From Nothophaeocryptopus gaeumannii (Eukaryota; Ascomycota; Dothideomycetes; Mycosphaerellales; Mycosphaerellaceae), in NCBI GenBank assembly GCA_031771865.1, contig JASISA010000027.1:806001-870000 (forward strand): a stretch of DNA of 64,000 nt, written 5' to 3'. Shown piece by piece: positions 43,320 to 55,001 of the stretch. The number at the start of each line of letters is the position of its first letter. Positions within the stretch are counted from its first letter, which is position 1. The notes under the pieces were generated by a model that had not been told where the DNA came from, searched no databases, and saw only the letters and a program-made list of their open reading frames with translations. The translations under genes and the position numbers were made by a program.

Positions 43320-45575
43320 ATGATGAACGCCCGACAAGCAGGTCTCGCGACGGCGACTGCGACCACCTACTTCCACCACCCTCACCACCAACCCCACCAC
43401 CCACATCACCACCACCACCAACACCTGCACCTGCACACGCCGCAGCTCTATCATGACGCCGGCGACGCCACTGCGTCGCTGGCGTACCGTCCGCTGCAGT
43501 TGCCAATACAGCAGCCGCAACAGCAGCAACCGCAAGCTTCCCCAAGCCCTGCAGAACAGCAAACACAGCTCACTTTAGCGGCCGCCGGCGCCGGACCATA
43601 CCAGCACCCGTCGTCATCAAACTTCCGACACCATCAGCCATCTCCCCTCCCGCACCGCATCCGCACCCAAGCTCGCCGCCAGGACCAGCGACGCACCATG
43701 TCCTACGATCAGGCGAGCGAAGACGATTTCGCAGCGTTGCAAAAGGCCAGCGACAACTATGAGCCTGAGGTCACTGTATGTTCCCATTCATCCCTCTCTT
43801 CGCGTCTCACAAGATGAAGTCGATGTCGATGTCGATGTCGATGCGTGATTTAGAATTACGGTGCGGATCGCGTCAATGACTCCAGACTTCATGACTTCGC
43901 CTCGCCTGGCGACGACAGTGATGACCACGAAAACATCCGAGCGCATTGTCTGACGATCTGTTACAGGGACCGCTTGTTGGCCACCGCCAAACGAGCACCA
44001 ACATCACAGCCGAGTACGCTTCAGCGGACCCTGTCTACCAGTCGAAGACACAAGTATGTTCACGTTCGGCGGCATTGGAACATGATCGAACACTAACATT
44101 CGCAGTCACTTCCTCAGAAGTACTCTCATTACAGGACTGTGCGTGGTGATGGCAAGTGCGGATGGAGAGGTAGGACGAGCTCACTCCAATGGCTCAATCG
44201 ATACTAACATGACTTGCAGCCGTGGCGTTCGGCTACTTCGAAGCACTCGTCCACTATGGCGATAGCAACAAGTTCCTCATGGAGGAAGGTCGTCTGCGGT
44301 CGTGGCATGGCGTAATGACCCAGGCCGGCTTCAATGAAATGCTGTTCGAAGACTTTGCCGACGAGACTTGCGGACTTCTTCGCGAGCTGTGGAAGCTCGT
44401 GAGCGAAGGCGGCGATGCGATAAGCTTGTTGATGGAGCGTTTCAGTGATGATATGGCTCAGAACTACATCATCACGCACCTAAGGGTGAGCTGCTTTGCT
44501 GTATTGATGCCTAATCCGCATCACTGACATTTCGCAGACAGTCACAGCGGCCTGGATGATGACTCGTGACGCCGACTATGCTCCATGGCTACTCGGCAAG
44601 ACTGTGGAACAGTATTGCAAAGACGAGATCCTTCCCGTTGGCGCGGAAATCGACAACGTCGGCCTCAATGCCCTCAAGGACGTCCTACTCTCACCAGCTG
44701 GCATCAGCTTGGAAGTGATCTATCTTGATCGCAGCGAGGGTGGTGAAGCGAACATGCACCGCTTTGACGCTGTCAACAGTCCTGGTGGCCCCATTGGATT
44801 CGTGCGACTGCTTTATAGACCGTGAGTGCCTCCACCTTTGTTGCCTCCTCCCACTAACACTTAGACAGGGGACACTACGACCTGCTCTACAAGATCGAGG
44901 ACCTCCCGGCACCACCTCCACCCGCCGCTGTGCCCACTTACTTACAGTTCGGAAGTCAGACACACCAAGAGCCGGTGTACGACCTGAATGTCTCGGCTAT
45001 GCCGGACTTCATGACGATGATTCCAGGCATGTCTTATGCGAATCAGTCGCAGTCGTGGGGCTTGTCATCAACGTATGGATCAGCGTCGGAGTTCAGCTTT
45101 GCGGCTCCAGCGTCAGTGCCAACTTGCACACCGACGGTTCCCACGCCTGCCACGCAAGCTATTCAGCCGCAGATGCCCTCGCAGTCGGTTTACGTACCCG
45201 CGAGCACACCTACTCAACTCGTGGCACCGCCGACGCAACTGACACATGACATGCCTATACGAGGCATGTCCCAGGTCAGTCACTCCGACTTCCAGCCGCA
45301 GCTTGGTGGAGGTCCCTTCAGACCTTCCGCGTGGCAATTGGAACCCGACTTTGTGTCCGCCACCTCTCAGATGCCATTCCAGACCTCAATCTTTCGAAAG
45401 TGAGTTTTCAAAGCATTTCATCAAAGTAGACATGACTAACGGGCGCAGTTCCCACTTCAATACAGCCCACTTCCTTAACCCGGAATTTCAGCCGGAGCAA
45501 TGGGATCCCGATGGCGAGTACGCCTCGGCAAGTAGCAGCAGCAGCAAGAGTTCGCGACACAAGAACAGCGGATGA
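43320..45575 (+). CDS. Otubain-type deubiquitinase (peptidase C65) with low-complexity ends
   Basis: Exons 43320-43775, 43967-44053, 44106-44169, 44220-44485, 44538-44821, 44869-45399 and 45449-45575; 604 aa, all phases consistent. The catalytic core reads YRTVRGDGKCGWRAVAFGYF with Asp196 and Cys199. The general-base region is LLYRPGHYDLLYKIEDLP with His388. Between them lie ILPVGAEIDNVGLNALKDVL and other otubain blocks. Otubains cleave ubiquitin chains (Lys48 in OTUB1) and regulate E2 enzymes. The N-terminal 126 residues are His/Pro/Gln-rich and the 210 residues after the core are Pro/Thr/Gln-rich, both longer than in animal otubains. A second ATG at 43698 (MSYDQASEDDF) could be the true start, giving 478 aa. 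Confidence 0.9.
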
Positions 45576-46553
45576 CCATCAGCTTCTGCAACGATGCACA
45601 AGCTATCCGACTGACCTTGCTCTCCGGCATGCCGTCTCCGCTCGTGGGCGCACCCAGGATCTGGATGCGTGCTACAAGCGTTACACGTCGGCACTGTGCA
45701 GCACCCTCTCTTACCTCCTCTCTGGAGACGACCGACACACGTCGCCGACATCCGACCTGCTACGCTCCTTACCCTCATGACCAGTGAGACCTTTTGACGA
45801 CGACTAACGACCAAAGACTTATCACCTCAGGGTACCCTACAGCAGCAGAGCCTAACACCAAGTATATCTTCCTCTCCGTATCGGATACTCTTCGACCTAA
45901 TAAGTGCAGTGCTGCACATAGGAGGCTGCCGTGACAGGAGGCAACAGCATTTTCAAGGTATGGTGTTCTATTAGTCTGGGTGCTACAATTGTTGCGTTGC
46001 CGTGGAACTCAATCTTCCACGAGACTTTGTGCAAGCATTTAGCGACGGCGATGGAAAGGGTCACGGTCCATCGTGGACGTGGGACTGTAAGGCGTGGGGT
46101 TGAGACGATGGTTCTCTAGGGACGAGGCCAAATATTTCGGTCGTGTTCTGCCCATCATGTGGCAAAAATGATTCAATATTGAGGAGTATAGCTAGACAAC
46201 TGCAGCAAAATAATCAAGACCACTCCTTTGCTTCGCCAAGATCAATCACATGCGAACAAGCAACATTTGTCTGCTCGTCGATGGCTCATGTCGCAGTCAT
46301 TGTTCCAACGTTTGTGACTGGTCGCGGAGCGCCCAGAAGTGAAAGCCCAGGATCGAGCTAGTACCGATTAGGACAAGCACAGACCGCCTCACTTTGCCAA
46401 GACTCTGAGTTGCAAAATACTCCGCACCACGATTGCCTTACTTCCATCAACCACATCGCCAGCGTATCCGCCGCATCGCGAACAGACAATACACCCAGCG
46501 GAACCGACGATAACGATACTCGACACACCAATTCTCATCGCAACACCGCCAAC
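45576..46553. other. Intergenic, no gene seen
   Basis: 3' region of the otubain gene and promoter of eS27. Only short frames. Confidence 0.4.
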
Positions 46554-47027
46554 ATGGTAGGTCGCACTTCTCCGTGGGCGCTCGAAATTGCCACCCCGGC
46601 CTCGAGACACACGACATAAAGCAGAGGCCGGTGGAGGGCAGACAGGAGGCGGAACGCATCGCAGATGCATTGGGCACGCCAGCAGTGGTGTTAGGAAGAA
46701 TCGAGGCTAACACGGACACTCCAGGTTCTCGCAGTCGATCTTTTGAACCCAACCCCTCAGGCTGAGGCCAAGAAGCACAAGCTGAAGGTACACATCCCAT
46801 GTCGTCCATTCTCAAGGACCTTCAGAGACTAATCACCGCATCAGACCCTCGTCCCAGGCCCACGATCCTTCTTCATGGACGTCAAGTGCCCTGGCTGCTT
46901 CACCATCACCACCGTCTTCTCGCATGCACAAACCGTCGTCGTCTGCGCCGGCTGCTCCCAGGTCCTCTGCCAGCCTACCGGAGGCAAAGCCCGTCTAACT
47001 GAGGGCTGCTCTTTCCGGAGAAAGTAA
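46554..47027 (+). CDS. RPS27: 40S ribosomal protein eS27
   Basis: Exons 46554-46556, 46725-46787 and 46845-47027, 82 aa. The first exon consists only of the ATG, directly followed by the donor GTAGGT. The protein MVLAVDLLNPTPQAEAKKHK continues to a C4 zinc ribbon, C37-x2-C40 and C56-x2-C59 (CPGC and CAGC), and ends LTEGCSFRRK. Length and sequence are those of a canonical eS27, a structural zinc-binding protein of the small ribosomal subunit. An intron right after the start codon is common in fungal ribosomal protein genes. Confidence 0.97.
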
Positions 47028-47895
47028 ACGATTTCACGACTCTGCGATGGCGATGAGGAAGGGAGGAGTGATGGACGATACGTGATGGAACATGTACGAA
47101 AAAGAGGAAGATGATCGGACACGGGATGATACATACATACACACAACACCTCGGCTTGAACACGACTAGTCGAGTGCTGCTGTCGTCCGTATGTATACTT
47201 GCGCCTACCTTATCACAATCGGATTTGCTACACCTGCACCTACTATCTGGACAATACGATCAAACGGCGTTCTATGGAGTGTGTATTAAAAATGCATTGG
47301 AGGTGAGATGGCATATGTTCTAGCGAGCGCTTTTCCAATAGAGATGCGAGGACCCTGAACGTTGCGTGTCGAGGAGTCCTACCCTTGCAGAAGGTCTGCA
47401 ATTGTACGCAAAGGACAATGAAAAACATCTGCAAAACTGTGTCGTCTGTTCGTCTCATGTCTGGTTAGGAGCTGACTGCTGTGTAACAACCTCACGTGAT
47501 GCTCAGTAGGTTCAACTAGCTCAAACAGAGACTACATGACAACACGAACATCGACAGCAGGTGAGTCCCTCAAATGAGATGTGCAACATGGCAAAGAGAA
47601 TCTGACCTCGTGACTTCCGCAACTCTGCTCAACGTGGAGCGCACCTGCTGCGGCCAAGAACCATCCTCACACCATCTCTCACACTTTAACAACAAACGTT
47701 CTGGACCAACACCATCACACTTGCATCGCAGCCTCACTGCTATGCTGCCTCATTCGTTTGCGATGGTGACACGACGTTCGCCAATCAGCGTACGAGCCAA
47801 GAGTTGGGCTGCGAGAAGGCTGAGCATTCATGATGCGAAGACCGCTCTGTTCTTCGAGGTCTTTCCTAAGCAAAGCTCCTCCCATCGCATGTTGA
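47028..47895. other. Intergenic, no gene seen
   Basis: Downstream of eS27; marks the boundary between the conserved gene block and the decayed region that follows. Confidence 0.4.
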
Positions 47896-48108
47896 TTGAA
47901 GCTGAGGCCGGACTACCTCGACGGCACCACTGACATTACTTCGGGCACGGAGAGTCTCCCCGTGACCGCTGGCCAGCTCGCTACTGCTGCTGATGAGCTA
48001 CATCAGGCCTCCCTCGACAACGATCGCTTCCCGAGCCACCTGCCTCGCACCGCGATCCAGCTCAAAGGCTACGCATTTCTGCTGTTCGAAATCGAGCGAT
48101 ACCGCTAG
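47896..48108 (+). pseudogene. Fragment of N-terminal module, copy 1
   Basis: A 70-codon frame with QLATAADELHQASLDNDRFP and GYAFLLFEIERY. It resembles the fragment at 50569-50792, which sits in the same position ahead of the second ankyrin-like copy. Interpreted as the remains of a helical N-terminal module of the duplicated gene. No ATG-to-stop gene can be built. Confidence 0.4.
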
Positions 48109-48534
48109 AAGCACGCGAGCCATGATGACTTTGCCCTCCGACACCACGCCTAGACATGGCAGCTGCATGTGTACGAAGTTCGCAGCCTCGTGGACCGAAT
48201 CATCGTCTGAAACACGATTACAGATAGCAAGCGCAAGCAGATGTCCGGCTACGTTGATGTGAGGGATCCGTGCAGGGATCTGAAAGAAGTCAAAGATGAC
48301 ATGGGCATGTCGTCCTTACTGTTCCAGGGCGCTACGTATGCCTATGTACATTGCCTACGACATGATAGGCGGTCTGCTCATATGAATACACAGCTACTCT
48401 GGGCACCGTGGGAACCAAGTCATCTATCAGGATCTTCACATCAGCGGAAATGCTAGGGTCCATGCTGGCGATTCATACCATATTCTGACTGCTATCGAAG
48501 ACCCATGAGCTTCCGACCATGGTTGTTCACATGA

Positions 48535-50188
48535 TTGCTCGAAAACGGCCCGTCAAGCAGGAGCAGGAGGCCACGACCTCGAAAACGTCAGCAGACACGT
48601 CCTAGTGGATCCTACATCAAGCTTCCGTTTCTCCCTTGGACATGGTCAATTGATTTCGTTTTGGGCTTACGGGACATACGGATTCTCACCTTCAACTATT
48701 TGTCGGAAGACTTGTTGATCTTCGATCTCGTAGAAACCGGCGACCTTCACACGATTAAGCGTATGTTTGCTTTGGGCAAGGCATCAAAAATTTATTGCCG
48801 TAGTCAAGATTCGAAGCTACCAAATTTGGCAGATGTATGTGCTTGTCCTTTAAATTTGCCTGTACTGATCTTCTTCAGTTTGCATTGATCACGTCCCGAC
48901 TGGAAATCCTCCGGTTCTTGGCGGACTGCTCAGATGAGCTAGTCGACGGGAAGACGCTCAATTTTGAGACCAGCGGGTCTCAACTAAACCTACGGCAACT
49001 TTCATACTTGAATCTCGACTGGTGCGAATTTGACGGTCCTGAGGCAGTCGATTGGGTCAGATTACTTGTAGAGGAATGCGATATCGATTTCGGCGCCTAC
49101 CTAGAGCGGCATTACGGACCTGGTGCACTGGTACTCATGGGATCAAGCGAAGAATGGCGTGCTGTTGAAATAGCAACTCTTGATGAGAATGCTCTGACTA
49201 CGCCATGTTCTGAACTTGACTGGGATTGGAGAATAGAACAAGCTCAAGAAGTGGAAACGTCTTTGGACCTTTTCATGAAGCTTGTCAGCTGCAAGACCGT
49301 GGACGTGAAGTTAGCATGCGCAAAAGCCGAAGGTGGACTAACAGCTGTTCACTCCGTCGCATCTGCCTAAAAGCGGGCGGGAATTATCGAGGTCATGTGA
49401 GTTTCGTGCAGTCTCTGTATCAAGCAGGCGCGGACTCGCACGCCCTGAGCTATCGAGGAATGCCTTTGATGACGTTGGCATCTGAGCTGACAGTCTATCT
49501 GCAAGACCGACTCTGCCTTTTAAATGAAGCTGGTATTGACCTCATGGTTTTGCGGCGGACGAGAAGCAAGCTTCTGGACAGAAAAATTCTCCGCGAGTTG
49601 GAATCGGCACCGGCATCACACACAGGTGTTGTCGTCCGCCTCTTGAAAAATTACGTGTATGGTCCTAGACCCGAGCAGTGGCATTTGCTGTACCAAGAGG
49701 TTCGATCGGTACCGATTTACGCACAAATGCGTGCTTCAACTATGCCCGGATCTTGGCCAAACACGCAGCCAAGTATAGAGCTTGTGCCGGATACCATATG
49801 CTGGTACCCTGAGCCAAGAGACGGCGAGAGGTGGTATAATGGCTGGCAGCCAGTATGGCGTATTCAAGTTCCACTTGACCCAAGTCGTGCCTCAATAATT
49901 GAGTCTTCAACCGAACCGGATGCACCTCAGTCAATGGTCAGAGGCACGCAGGATGACAGCCGTGCCCTAGCGTTGACATTGGCCTTAGGCCGCTCTCCAG
50001 CAGTCAGAATTTGGCGGAGGAGTACCAGTGCTGCGCCACTAGATCGCATATCATCCCATGGGCGGCTTGGAAGGTTCGATTCATGGATAAGATCTCCACT
50101 CAGCGACGCACATAAATGTCAAATTTTCCCCAGGACGCGAACAGTAGTCCTTACACCCGCATGGATTGAGTCCCTATCTGGTCTCTGA
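48535..50188 (+). pseudogene. Ankyrin-like gene, copy 1, frameshifted
   Basis: The stretch reads SIDFVLGLRDIRILTFNYLS then FDLVETGDLHTIKRMFALGK (first ankyrin-type helix pair), a 44-base intron at 48835-48878, FALITSRLEILRFLADCSDE, a middle part ending MKLVSCKTVDVKLACAKAEG, and then a stop near 49370. A shift of frame recovers VSFVQSLYQAGADSHALSYR, the next ankyrin-like unit, and a Trp-rich C-terminal domain (PGSWPNTQPSIELVPDTICW) to 50188. Such proteins are common in dothideomycetes and of unknown role. The same order of blocks is found in copy 2. Because the shift lies in a non-intronic position, this copy is called broken. Confidence 0.65.
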
Positions 50189-50254
50189 CAACCTTCATGT
50201 GATCGGAACACGTGTGATCGTTACTGCATCTACTATGAGCTGGACGAAGAGCTC

Positions 50255-50437
50255 TTGACACAAGACTTGCTGGGGAGTATGGAAGGCTTGCGGTCGGCGC
50301 ATCATTGGGAATCTCAATTGGAGGCCTTTGCACGTCAGATTGAGGAGGAGTACGATGGAAAGTTCAAATTAAAACCATTCCGCTATTTGCCGGATCGGTT
50401 ACACGATATGGGCCAGCTGACACGGAATCCACAATGA
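50255..50437 (+). pseudogene. Short protein-like fragment, unassigned
   Basis: A 60-codon frame (LLGSMEGLRSAHHWESQLEA, then FARQIEEEYDGKFKLKPFRY) preceded in frame by YYELDEELLTQD. It looks like coding sequence but has no clear partner in copy 2, and no start or splice context was found. Confidence 0.3.
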
Positions 50438-50568
50438 GGCCGAGGCACCGCCTCACACGCTTATCTTCTAGTTCCCTGGCCACCTTGACTTTGCTGGCCT
50501 CTATTAGGCTCCGACTTCAGCGCCCTCGATATCATCATGATCATGCGTGTGAAACACCATGGGGATCG

Positions 50569-50792
50569 CTGGATACGAGATCACCATCCCGGATGCTGGC
50601 CCTGAAAGGCTGCGATCGCTCGCAGAACAGCTCATCACTCATTCTCAAGAATTAGGACGCCTTGTTAGAGAGTAGTACGGATCTCAAGCTGTCATTAGCG
50701 ATGCTGCCGAGCAGATCGAAGCATTTGGTCTACTGTTCATGAATGTGTATCGGCATCCACCAAATGATTTTTGGGTGTTGCGGCCCTGTTCG
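50569..50792 (+). pseudogene. Fragment of N-terminal module, copy 2
   Basis: One frame gives YEITIPDAGPERLRSLAEQL and ITHSQELGRLVRE, an in-frame TAG, then SDAAEQIEAFGLLFMNVYRH. It parallels the copy 1 fragment (a helical Leu/Ala/Glu stretch followed by a G-x-x-LLF motif) and lies at the corresponding distance ahead of the second ankyrin-like unit. Confidence 0.4.
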
Positions 50793-51283
50793 AAACTGCG
50801 AGATAGCTCTTGATGATCTCAAAGAGTGCACTACAAAGCTCAGTCCTGGTGTCGACCACTGTGACCGCATCTACAATAGACCATTCGAGCGGCAAGCGTT
50901 GGACGTGCCTACTATCACGTTGGCGAAGATCACAAACTCCCTAGAACAGGGGTACAAGATTCAACATTACTCGGGGTTCGTGCGATTGGTATGGTACGTG
51001 ACTTGATGGACATGCTGTTGTATTCTTCAAGGGCTACGAGGACACCGGCCGTGACGACCTATCAACATATTCAGGTTGCTGACCATGGGGAACTCCACGC
51101 TGGAAACACCTATTACGATCAAGTCGAGTGCTACCATTCAGAGAGCAGTGACGCTATTCGTTCATGCTCCGGCCTTGACTCCTTCGTTACGTATGGGGCA
51201 TCTCTATAGAGTCGGCCCGCTCTGGGTGGGACATTCGTCTAGGTGTACACTCCTTGGTGTCCGATCACTCCTTGGTGTTTCGA

Positions 51284-52809
51284 TTCGTAGCCAAAGGAGA
51301 CAGTGATCGCCTACGAAAGATATTCGAGCTTGGCAGAGCCTCGCCAACAGATTACTGCGACGAGGTATCATCGCTAGCTATGGTGAGCATATCAGGGAGG
51401 ATCTCATCAGAATTTAGCTGATCGATTGCCAGTACGCATTACGTTACAGACATAATACTCAGCTCTGCAGGTACTTGCTTGAGGCGAGCGGATCTGACCC
51501 TGACGAAATCTTTCGGGCGAAAGACATTCCTCTGCAATTCGATCTCTTCGGACACGACATTCCTGACGAGCTTTTCAGACTGGTGTTTGATAATGCCTCT
51601 CTAGAATCACAAGATGTGTTCACAGGACCCAGTGATTCTCGGTATTGGTACGAATTCGTTCCATCTTTTGAAAGCTTAGGATTGCTTCAAAGAAGCCTGA
51701 TCCCACAGCATCATGCTTTACCTCTGCGGCAGAGGCCGTAGTCTCTCTGCAATTGGAATTGGCAAGCTTTTGGTCGTGTGGACCATGTCAGAGTAATCAT
51801 GCAACTTGCCGGATGTAAGACGGTGAATAGCGAGCTGGCTACGGCAAGGGATGTCTCTGGTCGAAGTGTCATGCACTATGTTGCCGAAGCAGTGGCTCAC
51901 TGGATGGATCCATACGATCTGGCTAATTTTGTGAGGCAGCTTAAGCAGTATGGTGCAGACCTTCATCTACAGACCTCTGGCGGATATACTCCTATGATGC
52001 TTTGTCTGAAAGAGAGGACGAGCCTGATCCGGGTGTGCATTGAGCTCTCAAAGGAAGCCAGAGTCGACCTCCAAGAGTATAGAGACAGAGAAAAGAGGCT
52101 ACGGAGAGGAGTCATTGTGGAAAGCGGACAAGAGGCGCATGAGTAACTCGAAAGGGTCATGGGCTTTCAACATGGCCCACTAATCGATCAATGGAAGTTG
52201 GAGACTGTGCCAATGTTCAGGTACAAAGTGTACGAGCTTCAACAGCAATCCCCAGTCCCAGGCTCATGGGATTGCAATGCGGACTCTTGGCTACCTGAGA
52301 CCATATCCTGGACGCCCTCTATGCAACACGACGAGCCATATCGATGGAAACAGACCAGAAGAATCGAAGTGGCTGTATACCCGAAAAAGAAGAATATCCC
52401 TAGGCTTGATCAGCCAGAGCTGTTCCAAGATACTACGTGGGACGACTCGGCAGCACTGGTTCTTGCACTCGAACGACCGAGTTCGTCGACTTTGTTACGG
52501 AGAAGAACAAGCCAGCCTCATCTTGGTCCACGTCCTCAACGATGGCAGCATTTCGAAGACAGTCAAGCAATTGGTGGTCTGGAAAGGTTCAAGATCATCC
52601 GGTGTGACTTGGGAACCCACCCACGTACCCTGATTTCGGAAACCTGGCTATCACCGCGGGACCGCGTCCACTTCGTGAGGAAAAATTTGACTATTTGGCG
52701 ATTTCTGCTCAAAAGTCTTGAAGCACGACGCGAGTATGTCAATAAGATCAAGCTAGAGCGGGAATGTCGGGAGCTTGACGTAGAATACGAGGCACAATTT
52801 GGTGTTTGA
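51284..52809 (+). pseudogene. Ankyrin-like gene, copy 2, with two in-frame stops
   Basis: FVAKGDSDRLRKIFELGRAS matches the first unit of copy 1 (FDLVETGDLHTIKRMFALGK). An intron at 51383-51432 lies at the same relative place. After it one continuous frame (51433-52809) is interrupted only by TAG at 51739 and TAA at 52144. Blocks in order: CRYLLEASGSDPDEIFRAKD, IMQLAGCKTVNSELATARDV, FVRQLKQYGADLHLQTSGGY, the Trp-rich PGSWDCNADSWLPETISW and a basic helical C terminus ending DVEYEAQFGV. Similarity to copy 1 at corresponding blocks, including the CKTV motif and PGSW, shows a tandem duplication followed by decay. Confidence 0.7.
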
Positions 52810-52941
52810 CAAGGGTGGGAAAGTTGCTCTCTTTCTGAACGAACACTATCCAAAAAGTAGCGAAAGTGAACATGTTGGTAGAAAGTTGGGGAAATTGCTT
52901 CTAGATTGTTCATGAGGTGCGTCTCATTGCCTGTCTATCAA

Positions 52942-53032
52942 TGTAAAGATCTAATCTCATCAGGATCGTGCAAAGATCTAATCTCATCTGATCAGAATCG
53001 TGTAAAGATCTAATCTCATCAGAATCGTGAAT
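52942..53032. repeat. Three-copy minisatellite
   Basis: The phrase AAAGATCTAATCTCATC, with flanking (C/T)AGAATCGTG(T/C), occurs three times in tandem with a period of about 28-37 bases. It lies between copy 2 of the ankyrin-like gene and the secreted protein gene. Confidence 0.75.
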
Positions 53033-53196
53033 ATCGTTATCGCCATTGTCCGATGTCGTTGTCGTTTGGCCCAACATTACGAGAAATCCAAAAAGGCATC
53101 ATTATCACCACTGCTTCAAGCAAGTGGAGCTGTCGGAACTTTTCTCACCATTACCACATCTTTCTTTTCTTCCCTCCCCTCATTCTCCGCAAAGGT

Positions 53197-54202
53197 CTAC
53201 TGGGCAGCCTCAGCCTCCCTCTTCCACCCCCAGCCGCTGTTAACCCGATACCTTCCACAGATGTAGAATCCATCACGGTAGCACCCACCATTGTAGTCAT
53301 AATCATGGTTGTACAGGTGTCGGCCGCCGAAGAAATCGATATCGTTGTTAAACGGCACGTAGTATGTTCCACCGATGCTGTAAGCGCCATATGGAAGACT
53401 GTCGTAGCAGCGGGAGTAGTAACGGGTCCAACAGTACTGAGTTCCTTGAGCGCTTTGCTGGAGAGAGAGTTCGAGGACTTGCTGGCCTTGGTGGTCTTCA
53501 TCGGGAGCGTTGATGGCGAATCTGTTGAATTCGGCGTTGTTGGCTTGTACTGCGTTGTTAGCCTGTGCGGCGTTGTTGGCTTGTGCGGCGTTGTCGGCTT
53601 GTTCGGCGTTTTCTTCGCGCTTGATGATGTCCTCGGATGAAGCAATCTCTGCTTCTGCTTCTGGTTCTGGTGCGGCGTCACGCTTCGTCTTGCGCCACCA
53701 GTCATCATCGTCGTCATAGAAATCGCTATCGAGCAGGTAGTCGAAACCATCGCAGGTGAAGCTGTAAGTGATGGAATAGCCGCAGTATTTGTTCCCTTGG
53801 AAGTCGTAGCGCCCGTTGCCATACCATGGGAGGTATAATCGGTTGTTAAGGCGGTATGCGTAATTAGGGAGGTAGTCGGGATCATAGCATCCCATGCCGC
53901 CGCCATAGCAGTAGAAGTCCCGGTTGTCATTGGTCGTGAATTTATCAAGCGCATACCAGTTGTCTCCGTCGAAGTTGATGAAGTCGAGGTTGGCTCCTTC
54001 GGGGCTTGCGAAATGATTTTGAACTTGCTGAATTTGGACTGCGTTCTCGGCACGAGCGAGGAGATTGACATTGTCGTGGGTATGATTAGTTGATGTGAGA
54101 CCTGCAAAAGAGGTTGATCAATCTAACCTCTGCCTCTGGGGCTGGTGCCGGCATGGCAACAGCAGCTGCTGCAAAGGCAGCGACGGCGTAAGAGTAATGC
54201 AT
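53197..54202 (-). CDS. Secreted Kex2-processed Cys-rich protein with two related modules
   Basis: Proposed exons 54202-54128 and 54027-53197, 301 aa. Exon 1 encodes a signal peptide (MHYSYAVAAFAAAAVAMPAP). The mature part has two tyrosine-rich four-Cys modules: C65, C72, C107, C117 and C224, C232, C274, C282. Both start with C-x6/7-C-Y-D and continue with a Tyr-rich strand pattern ending in a Cys pair. Between them is a linker with KR sites at 140-141 and 161-162, an EAEAE stretch, and an AN-N-A-(A/V)-Q repeat. A third KR at 294-295 precedes the terminal EAEAAQ. KR followed by acidic-Ala dipeptides is typical of Kex2 plus dipeptidyl-peptidase processing. No known family was recognised; an effector or cell-wall role is possible. 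The donor GTTAGA is weak, so the intron is less certain than the rest. Confidence 0.65.
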
Positions 54203-54454
54203 TGTGAAACTGTTGAAAGTCGAAGCTTGACTGCTGACTTTGGCTGGTCTTTATCGACTGGAGCTACTTTGCTCTTCTGTTGGTGTGTTGGAGGTATGAT
54301 GCTAATGATTCTCAATTCGCAGGTCCTGTTGTCTTTACTTATACCATCGTCTCTCGCCACTTGTGCCTAGCCATGGTTGGTATTCTCATTTTAGAACGGA
54401 GGCAATCTCGCTCCATAGTCCAAGCCCGCCATTACTGCCCTAACCAGTCAAAGA
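54203..54454. other. Promoter side of the secreted protein gene
   Basis: Short AT-moderate stretch before the first inverted-repeat element; no gene. Confidence 0.3.
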
Positions 54455-54799
54455 CCCCCGAGACTTCCCCCCTCCCCGGCTAGCCGATCCCTCCCCAGGA
54501 CTCAATCAAACTGCAGTCAATTCTAAGAAAGTCGGGCTTACTGCAAAACCAACGGCGCTGCGCGAGGCTAATAGAAAGATGCTATCAAATTCAAATGACG
54601 TGCCTGCTTCCCGCGCTCGGGTATCGTACCTGTCACTTCGCATTCGCCGCTGTGCTCTTTCCTCGCGGCGGCTCTGTGCTCCGTAGGTACTCACTTCGCT
54701 GACTCTCCGCCTCGCTTGCCTTGAATCAGTTCTTGATGAAAGTGATTGGCCTTTGCTGGGGAGATGTCGGCTAGCTGGGGAGGGGGGAAGTCTCGGGGG
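54455..54799. mobile_element. 345-bp inverted-repeat element (MITE-like), copy A
   Basis: The ends are near-perfect inverted repeats of about 30 bases beginning CCCCCGAGACTTCC on both strands and reaching the word GCTAGCCGA. They are flanked by the direct repeat TCAAAGA (54448-54454 and 54800-54806; it can be extended to nine or ten bases because the adjacent C/G are ambiguous). No coding capacity. An internal part (AAAGATGCTATCAA, GACGTGCCTGC) is shared with copy B. Size, inverted repeats and duplication indicate a non-autonomous DNA transposon. Confidence 0.85.
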
Positions 54800-55001
54800 T
54801 CAAAGACCTGCTCGCTCGAAATGTCGTCTCGCATCGCAGTGGCCCGTGTAGAATGATTGAGGCAGAAAAATCTGTCGAAGAACTGGAATTAGCAACCGGA
54901 CAATTTCGCGCCTCTGTTCTCGAACAGCCTCACACAAGGGCTGCAGCTGTGCGGTTCAATCAAGGTTCAGAGGGCGCGTGGTGTTGCAGGGAAGAGTCGA
55001 G

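Noticed and set aside
53151..54107. Minus-strand 318-codon Ser/Thr-rich frame over the secreted protein gene
   Set aside because: It is the frame shifted by one from the Tyr/Cys-rich frame. The latter has the signal peptide, Kex2 sites and paired Cys modules, while this one has only monotonous Ser/Thr/Met.
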